From a virus: 48,967 nucleotides of DNA. The first letter of the stretch is position 1. Each line of letters starts with the position of its first letter. Both the position numbers and the translations under genes were made by a program. Where the stretch lies: the IMG/VR virus record IMGVR_UViG_3300009093_000060, positions 1-48,967 of that record, one strand, 5' to 3'. The notes below the pieces were generated by a model. It made no database searches and was not told the DNA's origin. It saw only the letters and a list, made by a program, of their open reading frames with translations. Shown here piece by piece: positions 14,732 to 24,384 of this stretch.

Positions 14732-17563
14732 TTAGCTCATACTCAAGGCGAAGCGATCATTGATGTACGCAACCATCGTGGCGCGATCCGTGGTTAGCTT
14801 AGCTGAGAAGATGTAGAACCCTGCCAAGTAGCCCTTTAGTGCGTCATTACCATGATTATGCATCAGAAGTGGATTCGAGCGTCCCGCAACAGTGTTCGTT
14901 CCGGTGGTGAACAACTGTGTCCCATCGAGCTTGTAGGTCCACTCTGAACTCGTCGAGATCACTTCAACCACCCGCCACGAGGTCAGCGCGGCATGTGTCC
15001 CAACAGTCTTTCGTGCGTTGCTCAAACTACCGTCATAGATATTATTATCACTCCACGGATAGTAGTCGGTGTTGCCTGAGTCTGTACCGAGATCCCAGAG
15101 GCCGTTATCAACTGTCCCGACCCCTTCCGTATCACACTTCACTACGATGAAGATATGCGCCGCTGTGAGTGAGGCTAAGCTCGGCCCGTCCCAGAACTGT
15201 GCAACACCTGCGTGGAATCCTTCCCCACGAGCGCAAGCCAGTCCGTTGAGAATACTTACCTTATTGATCGGCTTGAAGCTCGCAGTTGCCTGTGTCCATG
15301 CGCGCGAGTTACCCGACTGATCACTCAACTGCGGCATTGGGTCGCCGTCCGACAGTCCCGTCTCACGCGACGGCTCGCCCCACATCCACACGCTGGCAAT
15401 AGTGTTCGGATCAGCCGGAGCGGACGGGCTCACCGAGGAGCTTGGGCTTGTTGAGGGAGAGGGCGAGACTGATGCCGAAGCAGAAGATGACGGAGATCCA
15501 CTCGAACTCGGCGACACCGAGGCCGAAGCTGATGAACTCGGGCTTTGCGACGCTGACGGTGAGAGGGATGAACTCGTGCTAGACGATGCACTTGCGCTAA
15601 CTGAAGACGATGGTGACACGCTTGGACTTACAGACGAACTTACACTCGACGACGGACTGATCGACGGAGAAGTCGAAGGACTCACTGACGCACTTGGACT
15701 TATGCTCGGCGATCCAACCGCACTCACATCAATCGTCGCACAAACTTTCATTCCATTCGTCACACCGCGCGTACTGAACGTCTGCACGCAGAACTCGTAC
15801 TCACCCACCGCAAACGCAGGCCACTGGAAGATCGCCTCGTTATTCTCATCCGGCACGAGATGCATCGGCGAGAGAGTTTGTGCGCCGCCGGGTTCGGTGA
15901 CGTAGATGCGCGTGTACTGTCCCCCTGCCGTGTACTCGTCGAAGACGATCCCACCTTCGATCATTGGCTGGAACTGGTTCGTGTTAGTGAGAGTCAACGT
16001 CAACTTCAACCCGTCCGGCGGCAATTCAACACTATTCCAACTCGCGCTCGGCGGCGCGACATCCAACCCTGCGCCCGGATCTTCATGTAACGTCGGCCCC
16101 GGCTCACCAAAGGTACGCAGTCCCGTGGAGAACTGATCCTCGATCAACTCCAAGTGGAAGTCCTTCTCGTCCGGCCCGTTCGGAGTCACCTTCAATACAC
16201 GCATGACGATTGAGAAGGTTGGGGATTCCCATTGGAACAGGACGACTTCTCCTCGATAGGTGAGCCTGCCCCACGACGGGAAGACGAAACAGTCGAGGGG
16301 GGCACGCGGGAGTGAGATTGCGCGGCCATCGCGGGTGTCGATGACGTTCGCCTGCTCAAAGTCAGCCACGCCAAGAAATGTCTCACTCTGCGGCACGACT
16401 CGCCCGCCTTGAATGAGTTGATTCGCCGGGTCGATATAGAGCGCTTTCCTCCCTTTGAAGTTGTTATCCTGATCAGGGAACTCCACCTGTACCTTGTTCT
16501 TCGTGTCCTCATACGTCCCCGGAGTGAAGCGTTCAACGCGCGTAATGTTGTCGCGATTTAGGATGCGCAGTGAGCCAATCGAGTAAGTCCGACGAATCAG
16601 TCGAATCGTCAGCCCGAGCGATGGACTGGGTTCGTCCACTGCGTCGATCTGTGCGAGGATGTCCTTGACCACCGCGATCGGTGAAGTCTGATTCTCGATT
16701 CGCCCACTCCAGCCAGTTCCTTCGTCGTAGAGAGCTTGCGCAACCGATCTCCAGTTATCCAGATTGAGATATTGCAGTGGAATCTTCGCGCCGTACTCCA
16801 GCGACGTACTCCACTCGTAGATCACCTCCATCGGATTCATGTGACGACCTATGCGATTGAACCCAGTGGCGAGGTTATCCGGCTGGCGACGAATCACCAC
16901 TTTCCATAACTTCAACTTCGGCGTCACTCCTACTCCACCAGCGGCGAAGTAACCGGACTCTCTGAACCCGCTCGGACCACGTTTGACGAGACATGAGATG
17001 CCGTGCAGGGCTGGAGTGCGATTCGGCGGCGTCGTAAGTAACGACTCAAGATACGCATTCGTAGGCTCAGTGTAATTCCCACGCGTCACGTCGCACCACG
17101 CATACTCCCCACCTTCACCGGGGGGTTGATCCCCGCCCCATGCCTGCGGGTCGTCGATGAGAAATCCGCCGCCTGCGTTATCCGTGCTGACTACTGCCGC
17201 GAATACCGGACGATCGTTGATAGTAATCCGCTCGACGTGCGTATCCGGTCCCCAGCACAGCGGGAACATCTCGCCGATGTAGGAGCGGTACGCGACTGTG
17301 ATCGTATCCAGTAGCGCCGCACTCAACCCCGCCCAGAGATAGTCAGTCCAGTGTGAGTCTCTCTCAACTGCGCGTTGCAGGAAGTCCCCGAACCATGCGC
17401 GTGATGGAGTGAGTTCAATCGTTCCACCTGCGTAGGGAATTGGACGAATCTCACTCGGCGCGTTGTCCTTGATGAAATCCTCAAACTTGGTACGCTTCGG
17501 ACGTTGGCGGGTCAGTTCGCCGAGCCACATTTCACCGACGAGGAGGAGGGCTTGGAGGAACAC
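14732..17563 (-). CDS. Tail hub / tip attachment protein with Ser/Pro linker and C-terminal lectin-like domain
   Basis: A 943-residue protein. Residues 1-~500 resemble the central tail-tip protein of siphophages (J-like or GTA tip type), starting with a hydrophobic helix and containing IPYAGGTIEL and long beta-rich stretches. A fibronectin III-like segment spans about residues 520-615 (ending GMKVCATIDV). A ~100-residue Ser-X linker (15416-15717) separates this from a C-terminal concanavalin-like domain (LSDQSGNSRAWTQATASF, YLAGFYIF) of ~225 residues. It lies directly after the DUF2163-like hub gene and overlaps it by one base. It is the likely core of the adsorption apparatus. Confidence 0.75.
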   Translation of the reverse strand: MFLQALLLVGEMWLGELTRQRPKRTKFEDFIKDNAPSEIRPIPYAGGTIELTPSRAWFGDFLQRAVERDSHWTDYLWAGLSAALLDTITVAYRSYIGEMFPLCWGPDTHVERITINDRPVFAAVVSTDNAGGGFLIDDPQAWGGDQPPGEGGEYAWCDVTRGNYTEPTNAYLESLLTTPPNRTPALHGISCLVKRGPSGFRESGYFAAGGVGVTPKLKLWKVVIRRQPDNLATGFNRIGRHMNPMEVIYEWSTSLEYGAKIPLQYLNLDNWRSVAQALYDEGTGWSGRIENQTSPIAVVKDILAQIDAVDEPSPSLGLTIRLIRRTYSIGSLRILNRDNITRVERFTPGTYEDTKNKVQVEFPDQDNNFKGRKALYIDPANQLIQGGRVVPQSETFLGVADFEQANVIDTRDGRAISLPRAPLDCFVFPSWGRLTYRGEVVLFQWESPTFSIVMRVLKVTPNGPDEKDFHLELIEDQFSTGLRTFGEPGPTLHEDPGAGLDVAPPSASWNSVELPPDGLKLTLTLTNTNQFQPMIEGGIVFDEYTAGGQYTRIYVTEPGGAQTLSPMHLVPDENNEAIFQWPAFAVGEYEFCVQTFSTRGVTNGMKVCATIDVSAVGSPSISPSASVSPSTSPSISPSSSVSSSVSPSVSPSSSVSASASSSTSSSLSPSASQSPSSSASASVSPSSSGSPSSSASASVSPSPSTSPSSSVSPSAPADPNTIASVWMWGEPSRETGLSDGDPMPQLSDQSGNSRAWTQATASFKPINKVSILNGLACARGEGFHAGVAQFWDGPSLASLTAAHIFIVVKCDTEGVGTVDNGLWDLGTDSGNTDYYPWSDNNIYDGSLSNARKTVGTHAALTSWRVVEVISTSSEWTYKLDGTQLFTTGTNTVAGRSNPLLMHNHGNDALKGYLAGFYIFSAKLTTDRATMVAYINDRFALSMS
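15416..15717 (-). repeat. Ser-X/Ser-Pro repeat coding DNA (internal linker)
   Basis: About 100 residues of Ser-X repeat joining the structural part and the lectin-like end of the tail hub protein. The opposite strand is open too, as an acidic shadow frame, which is a by-product of the repeat. Confidence 0.8.
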
Positions 17564-18354
17564 TAGCTTACTCCTCTCACGGCGGGATCAACGCTGGGGG
17601 TGTATTGCCAGCCGCCCCAGTTAGCCCCGTTGTTAGTGAGGGACGAGAACTTGTTGGCCCATGTATCGTAGGTTAGATCGTCGCCGGGGTAGATCGATGC
17701 GGGGAAGCCCGTATCGAGAGTGAATCTCGGGAAGCCACCGTTGAGAGTGAGTTTGCGATCTGAGCCGACAATTTCATCCTCCAAGATCGTGCGCTTGTCG
17801 AGATTCGGCGCTTCGACAAACCCTCCCTTGTAGTAGGGTGGAATTTGCGGCGCACCCGTTACCGTGAGCACGTCGCGCAGATCGTTGAATCCGGCGACAG
17901 TGACGACATCGGCGAGGGCTGAGATGTCCGCGCCGCTGCGTTCGTCGTAGATCGAGAAGCGAGATAGGGACGAGAGCGAATCCGTCAAACTCTCGCGCTC
18001 ATAGAAGTGCCAGAGCGTCTTGAGATGTAGGACGAAGATCGACTCAGTTAATTTGAACTGGCACCGCACCACCCAGCCGAGATAGTAGGGATTCACGTCA
18101 TCACCTAGCACCTCGTAGATCGTGAGGATGATCGGGAAAGGTGGAGGGGTGAGCAGCGTCTCCGTTAACTCACTCGTCTCAATGATCGTTACGTCGATCT
18201 CGGCATCCTGTGCGTCGTCTGAGTAAGTGGGTGCGGTGTGGGTGATCTGAAGCGGCTCATACGTCTCCCCGTCGAACTCCTTACTGTGCGCAATCTTCGC
18301 ATATCGAGGAGTTGCCGACCCTGCGTTGAACTTGTAGAGGAATGTGTTGAGCAT
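17563..18354 (-). CDS. Tail hub protein of the DUF2163 / BR0599 type
   Basis: A 263-residue protein placed right between the tape measure module and the tip attachment gene, as in GTA-like and many siphophage tails. The C-terminal segment PGDDLTYDTWANKF...NWGGWQYTP matches the conserved end of this family. The Cys residues that usually coordinate an iron-sulfur cluster in the L-like version (CDK..C) are replaced here, so no cluster is expected. It would form the distal ring connecting tube and tip. Confidence 0.65.
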   Translation of the reverse strand: MLNTFLYKFNAGSATPRYAKIAHSKEFDGETYEPLQITHTAPTYSDDAQDAEIDVTIIETSELTETLLTPPPFPIILTIYEVLGDDVNPYYLGWVVRCQFKLTESIFVLHLKTLWHFYERESLTDSLSSLSRFSIYDERSGADISALADVVTVAGFNDLRDVLTVTGAPQIPPYYKGGFVEAPNLDKRTILEDEIVGSDRKLTLNGGFPRFTLDTGFPASIYPGDDLTYDTWANKFSSLTNNGANWGGWQYTPSVDPAVRGVS

Positions 18355-18355
18355 C

Positions 18356-18772
18356 TCAGATCGTCAGGATTAGAGATCCAGCCGGAAATCTCAATGGTCT
18401 ACCTACTTCAACTGTACGCGCTGGGGAGATCGGCCCACCGTGATAGAGCTTAGTGAATACACCTGATGACGTATCCACGAAGTCGAACCACACGAGTTGC
18501 CCACTCCCCGCTGAACCCGGATTGCCGAAGTCGAGGGTGACGCCAATGACGAGCTTGCCTGCGTTCAACGAAGCTGAAGTAAACAGCGTGCCATCGCGTG
18601 GAAACTGTTTGCGCGCATAGCCTGAGAAATCAGTCTCAGTTCCTCCGCCTGCGCGAGACGACGGCGCGATGAGTAGACGCATCCACAACGAGCCGGGAAT
18701 GGAAATCGCCGTCCCTCGATAGAGGAAGTTGATTACATCATCCGCGCCACTGAATCCCATCCACCCACTCAT
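18356..18772 (-). CDS. Minor tail protein
   Basis: A 138-residue protein. The segment APSSRAGGGTETDFSGYARKQ is typical of a widespread small phage tail protein (often annotated as tail fibre protein) with the GGGTExxxxGYAR pattern and a jelly-roll-like beta fold. Its start overlaps the tape measure stop. Probably part of the distal tail. Confidence 0.6.
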   Translation of the reverse strand: MSGWMGFSGADDVINFLYRGTAISIPGSLWMRLLIAPSSRAGGGTETDFSGYARKQFPRDGTLFTSASLNAGKLVIGVTLDFGNPGSAGSGQLVWFDFVDTSSGVFTKLYHGGPISPARTVEVGRPLRFPAGSLILTI

Positions 18773-21700
18773 TTCCCACCTCCGCTGATCTTGCGGATCA
18801 CATGCTGCTTTTTGTAGAGAAAGTCTACGAGCACCTGTTCTCCTTCCGGGGAGTTGATTTCATTCCGCCAGTCACGCTGGTCCACAAGGACTTGCCTCAA
18901 TCTCATCGTCGAGGGCGCACCTGCAACCGCTAACTCACCAATCCCCGCATTCGACACCTGCACGCTCGGCGCGGAGATGTCGATACGATCGGTGAATCCA
19001 CCCATTGCGAGTCCGCGAATCCGTCCACCCAGCCCGCGTGTCTCATGCAGGAATGCTTTAAGAATCTGCAACTGTCGTGCTGCATGGCGTGGGTCGGTAG
19101 TGAGTACCGCCTCCGGGAACCCGCCTTCAACAATATGGACCAATCCACCTTCCACTGCTGGAAATATGCCAGTGGCTGCGCCGATGGCTGAGCCAAGTCC
19201 GCCGATCCCCTGAGTGAATCCCTGCGCGACGCTGGAGGCTGCGACAGTCGCTGCGAACGCTGCTCCGGCTGCGACGATGGAGGCTGCGGCTGCTGTCGCG
19301 CCTGTGACGAGCGCCGTGCCTGCGCTAACCCCACCTGTCGTGAGTGCTGCTGAAGCTGCGGTTGCACCTGTTGTGAGGGTCGTAGCTGCTGCGGTAGCTT
19401 GAGCTGCACCCACGCCACCAGTTGAGCCCTTGCTGCCGATGCCGAATAGTCCTGCAATCGAGGCGAGAATTCCTCCACCTTCCGTCCCGTCACCGAACAG
19501 CGACTCAACTAACTTCTTCGACAAGTTCTCCGCAATCACCTGCTCGATTCGATTCGCGACCGAGTTGACCAGATCCAGCAACTTCTCCTTCGCGGTCTTG
19601 GTGTTATCTCGAAGTGACGTGAAGAAGTTTGTGAGACTTTCCTGTAATGCGTCAATCGAAGCCGATCTCAGTTGTCGATCAAAACTCGCCAGTTGCTCGT
19701 TTGCATCTTTAACCGTCTCCTCTGCCTGCTGTGCCTGACGTTGCAAGCTCACGTCGTTTGACTGCGCGGCGATTTGTTTGAGCAGAACCAGTTGCTGTTC
19801 GAGATCAGCCGAATACTGCCCATTGATACGGCGAATCAGCAGTAGCCCTTCAGCCTCGGCAATATCCCGCTCCCGCACTGCGCGCTCGATGTCAGCGATC
19901 TTCTGCAATCGCTCATCATTGAGTCGATCAAACTCCTTTTGCGCGAGTCGGAACTGTTCGCTGAAGGAGAGTTCACCAAGTCCGCGCACTGCGCCTTGAA
20001 TCTCTTTGAGGAAGTCCAGCAGCGCACGCGGCGGCTCGATCCCCCGCGCTTGTAACGCAGCCACAATCTGACGAATCGTCTCATGCGCAACTGTGAGTGA
20101 GTTGTTTAGCCTATTCTCACCAGCAAGACGTTGCTTGATTGCGTCTTCTTCTCTCAATCCTCGGAACTGGATTTGGAACGCGAGATCTTCCTCAAGCTGC
20201 TGCTGCTTCAACTTCGCCTGACGAACCAGTTCCTCAGCCGCAGCCAGCGCACCTAATGCATCCTTCTGCTGGATGATGAGATTGATTGCGTCGATCTGTT
20301 CCTTGTTCAGTCGCTGTTCCCGCGTGAGACGTTCAACTAGATCGACATCCCCTTGCTTCCTCGCATCCTTCAGTAGTTTCGCGATGAACTCCTGTGCCTT
20401 GCCGAGATCGATCAACTTCTCCCTGAACCTGTCCACCGTCTCCGCGTTAAACGCGTCCTCAACATGGCCTTGCAATTGCGCGAGTTCGATGTCGAGTTGT
20501 CGAACGTCGTTGACTTGTTCGTGCTGGGAGAGCGCAAGTTCCTGTCGTAGATCTACCTGCAACTGGTTCCGTTGCGCTGTGAGTTGACTCAACTTCCCTT
20601 CGGCTTTGATCGCTTCCTCGTTTGCTTTCGCAGCCTGCGCCTGTCGTCGTACTCGCTCAGCGGCGGGAATTCCTCCGACCTCGGCAGCAGCAAGCAGGCG
20701 AATCTGCAAATCTCTCGCTGCTTTGGCAACTCGGACCTGCTGGGTGATTTCTTTATCCACGCTCGCAGTAGTCAGTGCCGCTTTCGACTCAAGGAATTCC
20801 CGATAGGAGAGAAGTTGAATCCGCTGGGCCACCTCGATTGCCCGCAATCTCCGCTCATTCGTCTCCTTTTCGATTCGCACCTGTTCCTCGCCGGATGCGA
20901 GGGCGACTTCAGCGAGAGCTTTAGCCAGTTCCTGTTGAGCGTTGCGAAGAGAAGTGCCAACCTTGTCCTTCTCCCGACCAAAGGCGCGTTCAAGCGATTG
21001 TTGGACCACTTCGTCAAACGACTTGCCAGTGATCTGAGACTCGCGTTCCAGTGCTCGTTTCAGTTCAGGTTGAGCCTTGATGAACGCTCGAAAGAACTGT
21101 AACGCTTCCTGAAACGAGAGCGATGCTTCTCTCGCGGTGGCGGCATTAGCTTCAATGAGTGCCTTACGGTCCTTGGCGAACCTGTCAGCTTCTTCCCCTG
21201 CTTTCAGCGCATCGGAAACGCCCTTTCTCAGCACTTGATTAAACAGGCTGGTGGATCGGGTAGCTTCGTCAGTTAACTTGATGTAGCTCTCAAGGGTGAC
21301 CAGAGTCTGTTCAATATCGCCTTTGAACACGCCCATGTTCTTGGCGGCGGTGAGGAGTTCACGGGAACTGAGCCCAGTCTGACGTTCCAGCACGCGGAGA
21401 GTCTCAGCTTGTTCCTTCGCTGTGCCGTTGAGTTGGATCGTGTTCTCACGGAGAGCTTTCTGCGTCTCTAGCAAACTCTCTGACTCAGCCTGCAACGCTC
21501 CGAGCGCTTGCTGAACATCGCCACCTGCAATAATCCCCTGACGAGCTAATTGCTTGGAGTTCTCATCTGAAATCTTCCCCGACGCACGTAAGCTCTCAGC
21601 GAGACGATTGTTCGCCTGAATCCGCTCCGTGATCGAGTCGATCTCCTTCTCGTTCGCCGCGATGGATTGCAGAGTATTAGCAAGTTGTCCGGCGATATTG

Positions 21701-23400
21701 CCCGCCTGTTGCGTGCGCTCCTCATTACGCAAGTTGATAAGCTTCTGCAATTCCTCGCGCAGTGCTCCCAGTCGCTTCTCCTCATCTGTAACCCCCGCCA
21801 CTCGCAACTGCGCAGTTGAGTTGAGCTTGTTGTAGATTTCGAGTAACCGCTCCTGCTCATCCCCGGTGCGCTTCACGCCTACCTTGAGCCCGTCGAGGAA
21901 CTTAGTCTGATCTTTGAGTTGATCGATCTCCGCCGTGAGTGCGTCCGCCCGCTCCTTGCTGAGCGTGACCGCATCTTTCTGGAAGGCGTTATAGGTAACG
22001 TAAGCTGCGATAACCGTGCCGAGAACAGCCGCGATCCCGCCGACAATCCCGCCGAGGGCGATGGACGAGATGCCGAGCGTGCGTTGCGCGGCGGCGGCGC
22101 TTAGTGAAGCCGCTGTGAGTCCACGCAAGCTCACAATCGTCGGAAGAATGCCTGCGGCGTTGAGTTCGACAAATCCTACTAGCAGTCGTCCGATGCCGAG
22201 GGTGAGTTGACCGACGACAAATAGCACTGGTCCAGCAGCGGCGAGGAGAGCGAGCAGTCCAACTCCCACTAGCTGTACTGGACGCGGTAGTTTCGCGAAC
22301 ACGTCCGCCAGCTTTGTCACTACTGGGCCGACAATTTCAGTAAGCTGGATCAACGCAGGTAGCAGTGCCTCTCCGACAGCAGCAGCCGCACGGAAGATCT
22401 CATCCCTGAAATTCTCAAACGAGTTCTTCGCCCCAGCGGCTGCGCGCGGGAGCCGCTCCAGTTCATCGACCAGCGTGTTGAGAAATTCCTTAGACGACAG
22501 GCCCAATTCTTGTATATCAGCCGCATTCACTGTGCCAAACGCCTGTAACAACGCCCGTCCCACCGCTGGAGCAGCTTCGATGATCGGACGCAGATCCTGA
22601 CTCAGCACCTTGCCCTTTGCAGCAAGTTGGCCGAGTTGGATCGTAACGCGCGCCAGTTCGTCTCGACCTCCACCTGTGAGTGCGACCGCGTTACTGAACT
22701 CGCGGAGATCCCGTTCTGCCTCCTTTGCGCTGAATCCAACAGCCTGTAAGCGTATCGAGCCTTGAATCGCTTCCTCGAACCCGATGCCGGGGAGTTTCGC
22801 AATCACCGTGAGTCGTTGCAGTTGTCGTCCAGCCTCGTCCGCCGAACCAACGATTGCCGTCAGTCCGCGCTTGAGCGAGTCAAGTTCGACTGCTGCGTTC
22901 ACTGAGGTTATGCCCAGTGCGGTAAGCGGGGCCGTGACTGCGACAGTGAGGGTTGCGCCGATCGATGCTAGTCCCTGTCCGACGCTGCGCAGTGCGTTAC
23001 CCGTTGTCGCCACCCTGTCATTGAGCGCTTTCGTTGCCGCTTCAGCTTTCTTAAACTCCTGCACATGTGCATCCATCTGTGGGCCAAGGTTGGCACGTGC
23101 GGCGCGTTGCTGGGCAGCGGTGAGTCGATCGTGCGAGAGGGCGAGTCGTTCAGTGGATTGGCGCGCGCGTTCCTGCCGATTGGCGAGTTCCTGTGACTGG
23201 ATCGCTAGCTTCTGTTGCTGGTTAGTGAGACGTTGAGTTGCAGCAGCAGCACGATCTAACCCCGCGCTGGATTGCTGGCCCAGCTTGACCGACGCCACCG
23301 ACTCAAGCTTCTTCTTGATCTGATCCAATCCGCGCAGAGTCTCGTTCAACCCGCGCAGGATTGTTTGCAATTCGATGATTAATCGAGTCGTGTCAGCCAT
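18769..23400 (-). CDS. Tape measure protein
   Basis: A 1543-residue protein, mostly coiled coil. The N-terminal ~130 residues form a heptad coil. The TP901-type tape-measure domain follows (about residues 150-360, with GSADEAGRQLQRL, GFEEAIQGSIRLQAVGF and RVTIQLGQLAAKGKVLSQDL). Hydrophobic Ala/Gly/Val-rich segments near residues 365-470 and 1370-1430 are candidate membrane-inserting parts. At roughly 1.5 angstrom per residue, the tail would be near 230 nm. The last 45 residues (from MRLRQVLVDQRDW) are homologous to the small protein at 26732-26965. It is translationally coupled to the next gene. Confidence 0.93.
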   Translation of the reverse strand: MADTTRLIIELQTILRGLNETLRGLDQIKKKLESVASVKLGQQSSAGLDRAAAATQRLTNQQQKLAIQSQELANRQERARQSTERLALSHDRLTAAQQRAARANLGPQMDAHVQEFKKAEAATKALNDRVATTGNALRSVGQGLASIGATLTVAVTAPLTALGITSVNAAVELDSLKRGLTAIVGSADEAGRQLQRLTVIAKLPGIGFEEAIQGSIRLQAVGFSAKEAERDLREFSNAVALTGGGRDELARVTIQLGQLAAKGKVLSQDLRPIIEAAPAVGRALLQAFGTVNAADIQELGLSSKEFLNTLVDELERLPRAAAGAKNSFENFRDEIFRAAAAVGEALLPALIQLTEIVGPVVTKLADVFAKLPRPVQLVGVGLLALLAAAGPVLFVVGQLTLGIGRLLVGFVELNAAGILPTIVSLRGLTAASLSAAAAQRTLGISSIALGGIVGGIAAVLGTVIAAYVTYNAFQKDAVTLSKERADALTAEIDQLKDQTKFLDGLKVGVKRTGDEQERLLEIYNKLNSTAQLRVAGVTDEEKRLGALREELQKLINLRNEERTQQAGNIAGQLANTLQSIAANEKEIDSITERIQANNRLAESLRASGKISDENSKQLARQGIIAGGDVQQALGALQAESESLLETQKALRENTIQLNGTAKEQAETLRVLERQTGLSSRELLTAAKNMGVFKGDIEQTLVTLESYIKLTDEATRSTSLFNQVLRKGVSDALKAGEEADRFAKDRKALIEANAATAREASLSFQEALQFFRAFIKAQPELKRALERESQITGKSFDEVVQQSLERAFGREKDKVGTSLRNAQQELAKALAEVALASGEEQVRIEKETNERRLRAIEVAQRIQLLSYREFLESKAALTTASVDKEITQQVRVAKAARDLQIRLLAAAEVGGIPAAERVRRQAQAAKANEEAIKAEGKLSQLTAQRNQLQVDLRQELALSQHEQVNDVRQLDIELAQLQGHVEDAFNAETVDRFREKLIDLGKAQEFIAKLLKDARKQGDVDLVERLTREQRLNKEQIDAINLIIQQKDALGALAAAEELVRQAKLKQQQLEEDLAFQIQFRGLREEDAIKQRLAGENRLNNSLTVAHETIRQIVAALQARGIEPPRALLDFLKEIQGAVRGLGELSFSEQFRLAQKEFDRLNDERLQKIADIERAVRERDIAEAEGLLLIRRINGQYSADLEQQLVLLKQIAAQSNDVSLQRQAQQAEETVKDANEQLASFDRQLRSASIDALQESLTNFFTSLRDNTKTAKEKLLDLVNSVANRIEQVIAENLSKKLVESLFGDGTEGGGILASIAGLFGIGSKGSTGGVGAAQATAAATTLTTGATAASAALTTGGVSAGTALVTGATAAAASIVAAGAAFAATVAASSVAQGFTQGIGGLGSAIGAATGIFPAVEGGLVHIVEGGFPEAVLTTDPRHAARQLQILKAFLHETRGLGGRIRGLAMGGFTDRIDISAPSVQVSNAGIGELAVAGAPSTMRLRQVLVDQRDWRNEINSPEGEQVLVDFLYKKQHVIRKISGGGK

Positions 23401-23401
23401 C

Positions 23402-24204
23402 TCAGTTCACGCCCGCTAGCCTTCTCGCCTTCTCCTGCAAGTGCGCCGGGATCTGTTCCCACATCAAATCAATCTCGCCCTTTAACTTCACTCGCTCTCC
23501 TTCGCTCAACTCGTCAAACCCCACATGTTGCTGCTTGTCGAACAAGGCCTGCTCCTGCGGGGTGAGGAGATTGCGCGCTCCCCTGCGCAGCAGTTGATTC
23601 AACGCGAAGGCAAACTTATTGATCTGGGACTGGAATTTACGCCCATCGGCAATCTGGGCGATGCGGTAGTTTTGAATCTCCACGATTCGATCTCGCAACT
23701 CCTGCACGCGAATCTCGAACAGGAACCGCTCCACGTGATCGATCGTGTACTCGTAGACTACGTCTCGATAGGAGTGTTTGTGTTCGATGAGTTCGTTGAC
23801 GTAGCCCCACCAAATGTCTCGATGGCGTGCTGAATTCTTGCGCCTGCTGCTTTCAGCCTCGTCGCGTTCGCTGAATCGAAAAAATAGCGGGCATTCACCT
23901 CTACGATCGCAGCGAGGAGTTCGAGTCCTTCGATTGGATCTTTATCCTCCAGCCACTCGGGAGGTTCGTCGGTTTGCACGGAGAGGAGCCCGATTGCAGG
24001 AGTGCCACCGATGGCGAGGGCTTGGACCAATGTCTCGACGACATCTCCCTTCTCAGCGGAACGCATGAGATAGCCGAGTGGAGCGATGTATTCGAGCGCC
24101 CGCTGCATCTTGCCGAGGGGGAAGCGTCGTACTTCATGCTCACAACCAAAGGCTTTCACTTTGACTGGAGTGTTAAGGATGTCGGATAGTTCACTCTGAG
24201 GCAT
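23402..24204 (-). CDS. Tail assembly chaperone G-T fusion made by -1 ribosomal frameshift
   Basis: The upstream frame starts at 24204. At 23884-23878 the message reads U UUU UUC in exactly the right phase (codons TAT TTT TTC), a canonical -1 slippery heptamer. Moving back one base opens a second frame that runs without a stop to 23402. It encodes a plausible, tryptophan- and tyrosine-rich chaperone segment (HRDIWWGYVNELIEHKHSY) well before the first conventional start (GTG at 23734). The fusion has about 108 residues from the first frame and ~158 from the second. This is the classic G/G-T organisation just upstream of a tape measure gene. The T part may also be made separately from GTG 23734. 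Confidence 0.85.
23758..24204 (-). CDS. Tail assembly chaperone G (unshifted product)
   Basis: The 148-residue product made without frameshifting. Its N-terminal part (VKAFGCEHEVRRFPLGKMQRALEYI) and length match gpG-type chaperones that bind the tape measure during tail assembly. It is preceded by AGGAG. After the slippery site the last ~40 residues become Ser/Thr/Asn rich (ATSTNSSNTNTPIET), as if only the shifted frame is constrained there. Confidence 0.75.
   Translation of the reverse strand: MPQSELSDILNTPVKVKAFGCEHEVRRFPLGKMQRALEYIAPLGYLMRSAEKGDVVETLVQALAIGGTPAIGLLSVQTDEPPEWLEDKDPIEGLELLAAIVEVNARYFFDSANATRLKAAGARIQHAIETFGGATSTNSSNTNTPIET
23878..23884 (-). promoter_or_regulatory. Programmed -1 frameshift heptamer U UUU UUC
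   Basis: The run of six A's plus the following G on the + strand reads TTTTTTC on the - strand, in phase with the chaperone frame. X XXY YYZ with X=Y=U and Z=C is a well-known slippery site. I did not find a strong downstream pseudoknot by eye. Confidence 0.8.
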
Positions 24205-24309
24205 TGAATTCTCCTGTTAGACCAGCAGCAGGCAGTGTCCTACGGGGTTGTCAAGTCCCGCCGTTTTATATCGGTACGACATCCGAAACGCTGCCCGCAA
24301 AACTCGCGC

Positions 24310-24384
24310 CTACGTCGAAGGCGACGCTGAATGACTCGGGCTCGTTGACGCGCTCGGCGACGGCGACGGTGAACCTGAAGCCGA
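24310..24384 (-). repeat. Ser/Pro repeat tag coding DNA (tail tube)
   Basis: The last ~23 codons of the tail tube gene, encoding the short Ser/Pro tail with the shared tag SPSHSASPST. Confidence 0.8.

Noticed and set aside
15402-15905. + strand acidic frame inside the tail hub gene
   Set aside because: Antisense shadow of the Ser/Pro linker; no ribosome site and inside a strongly coding gene.
12557-23400. Contractile tail (sheath or baseplate wedge genes)
   Set aside because: No sheath-sized gene between tail tube and chaperones and no wedge proteins; long tape measure and tip order fit a siphovirus.
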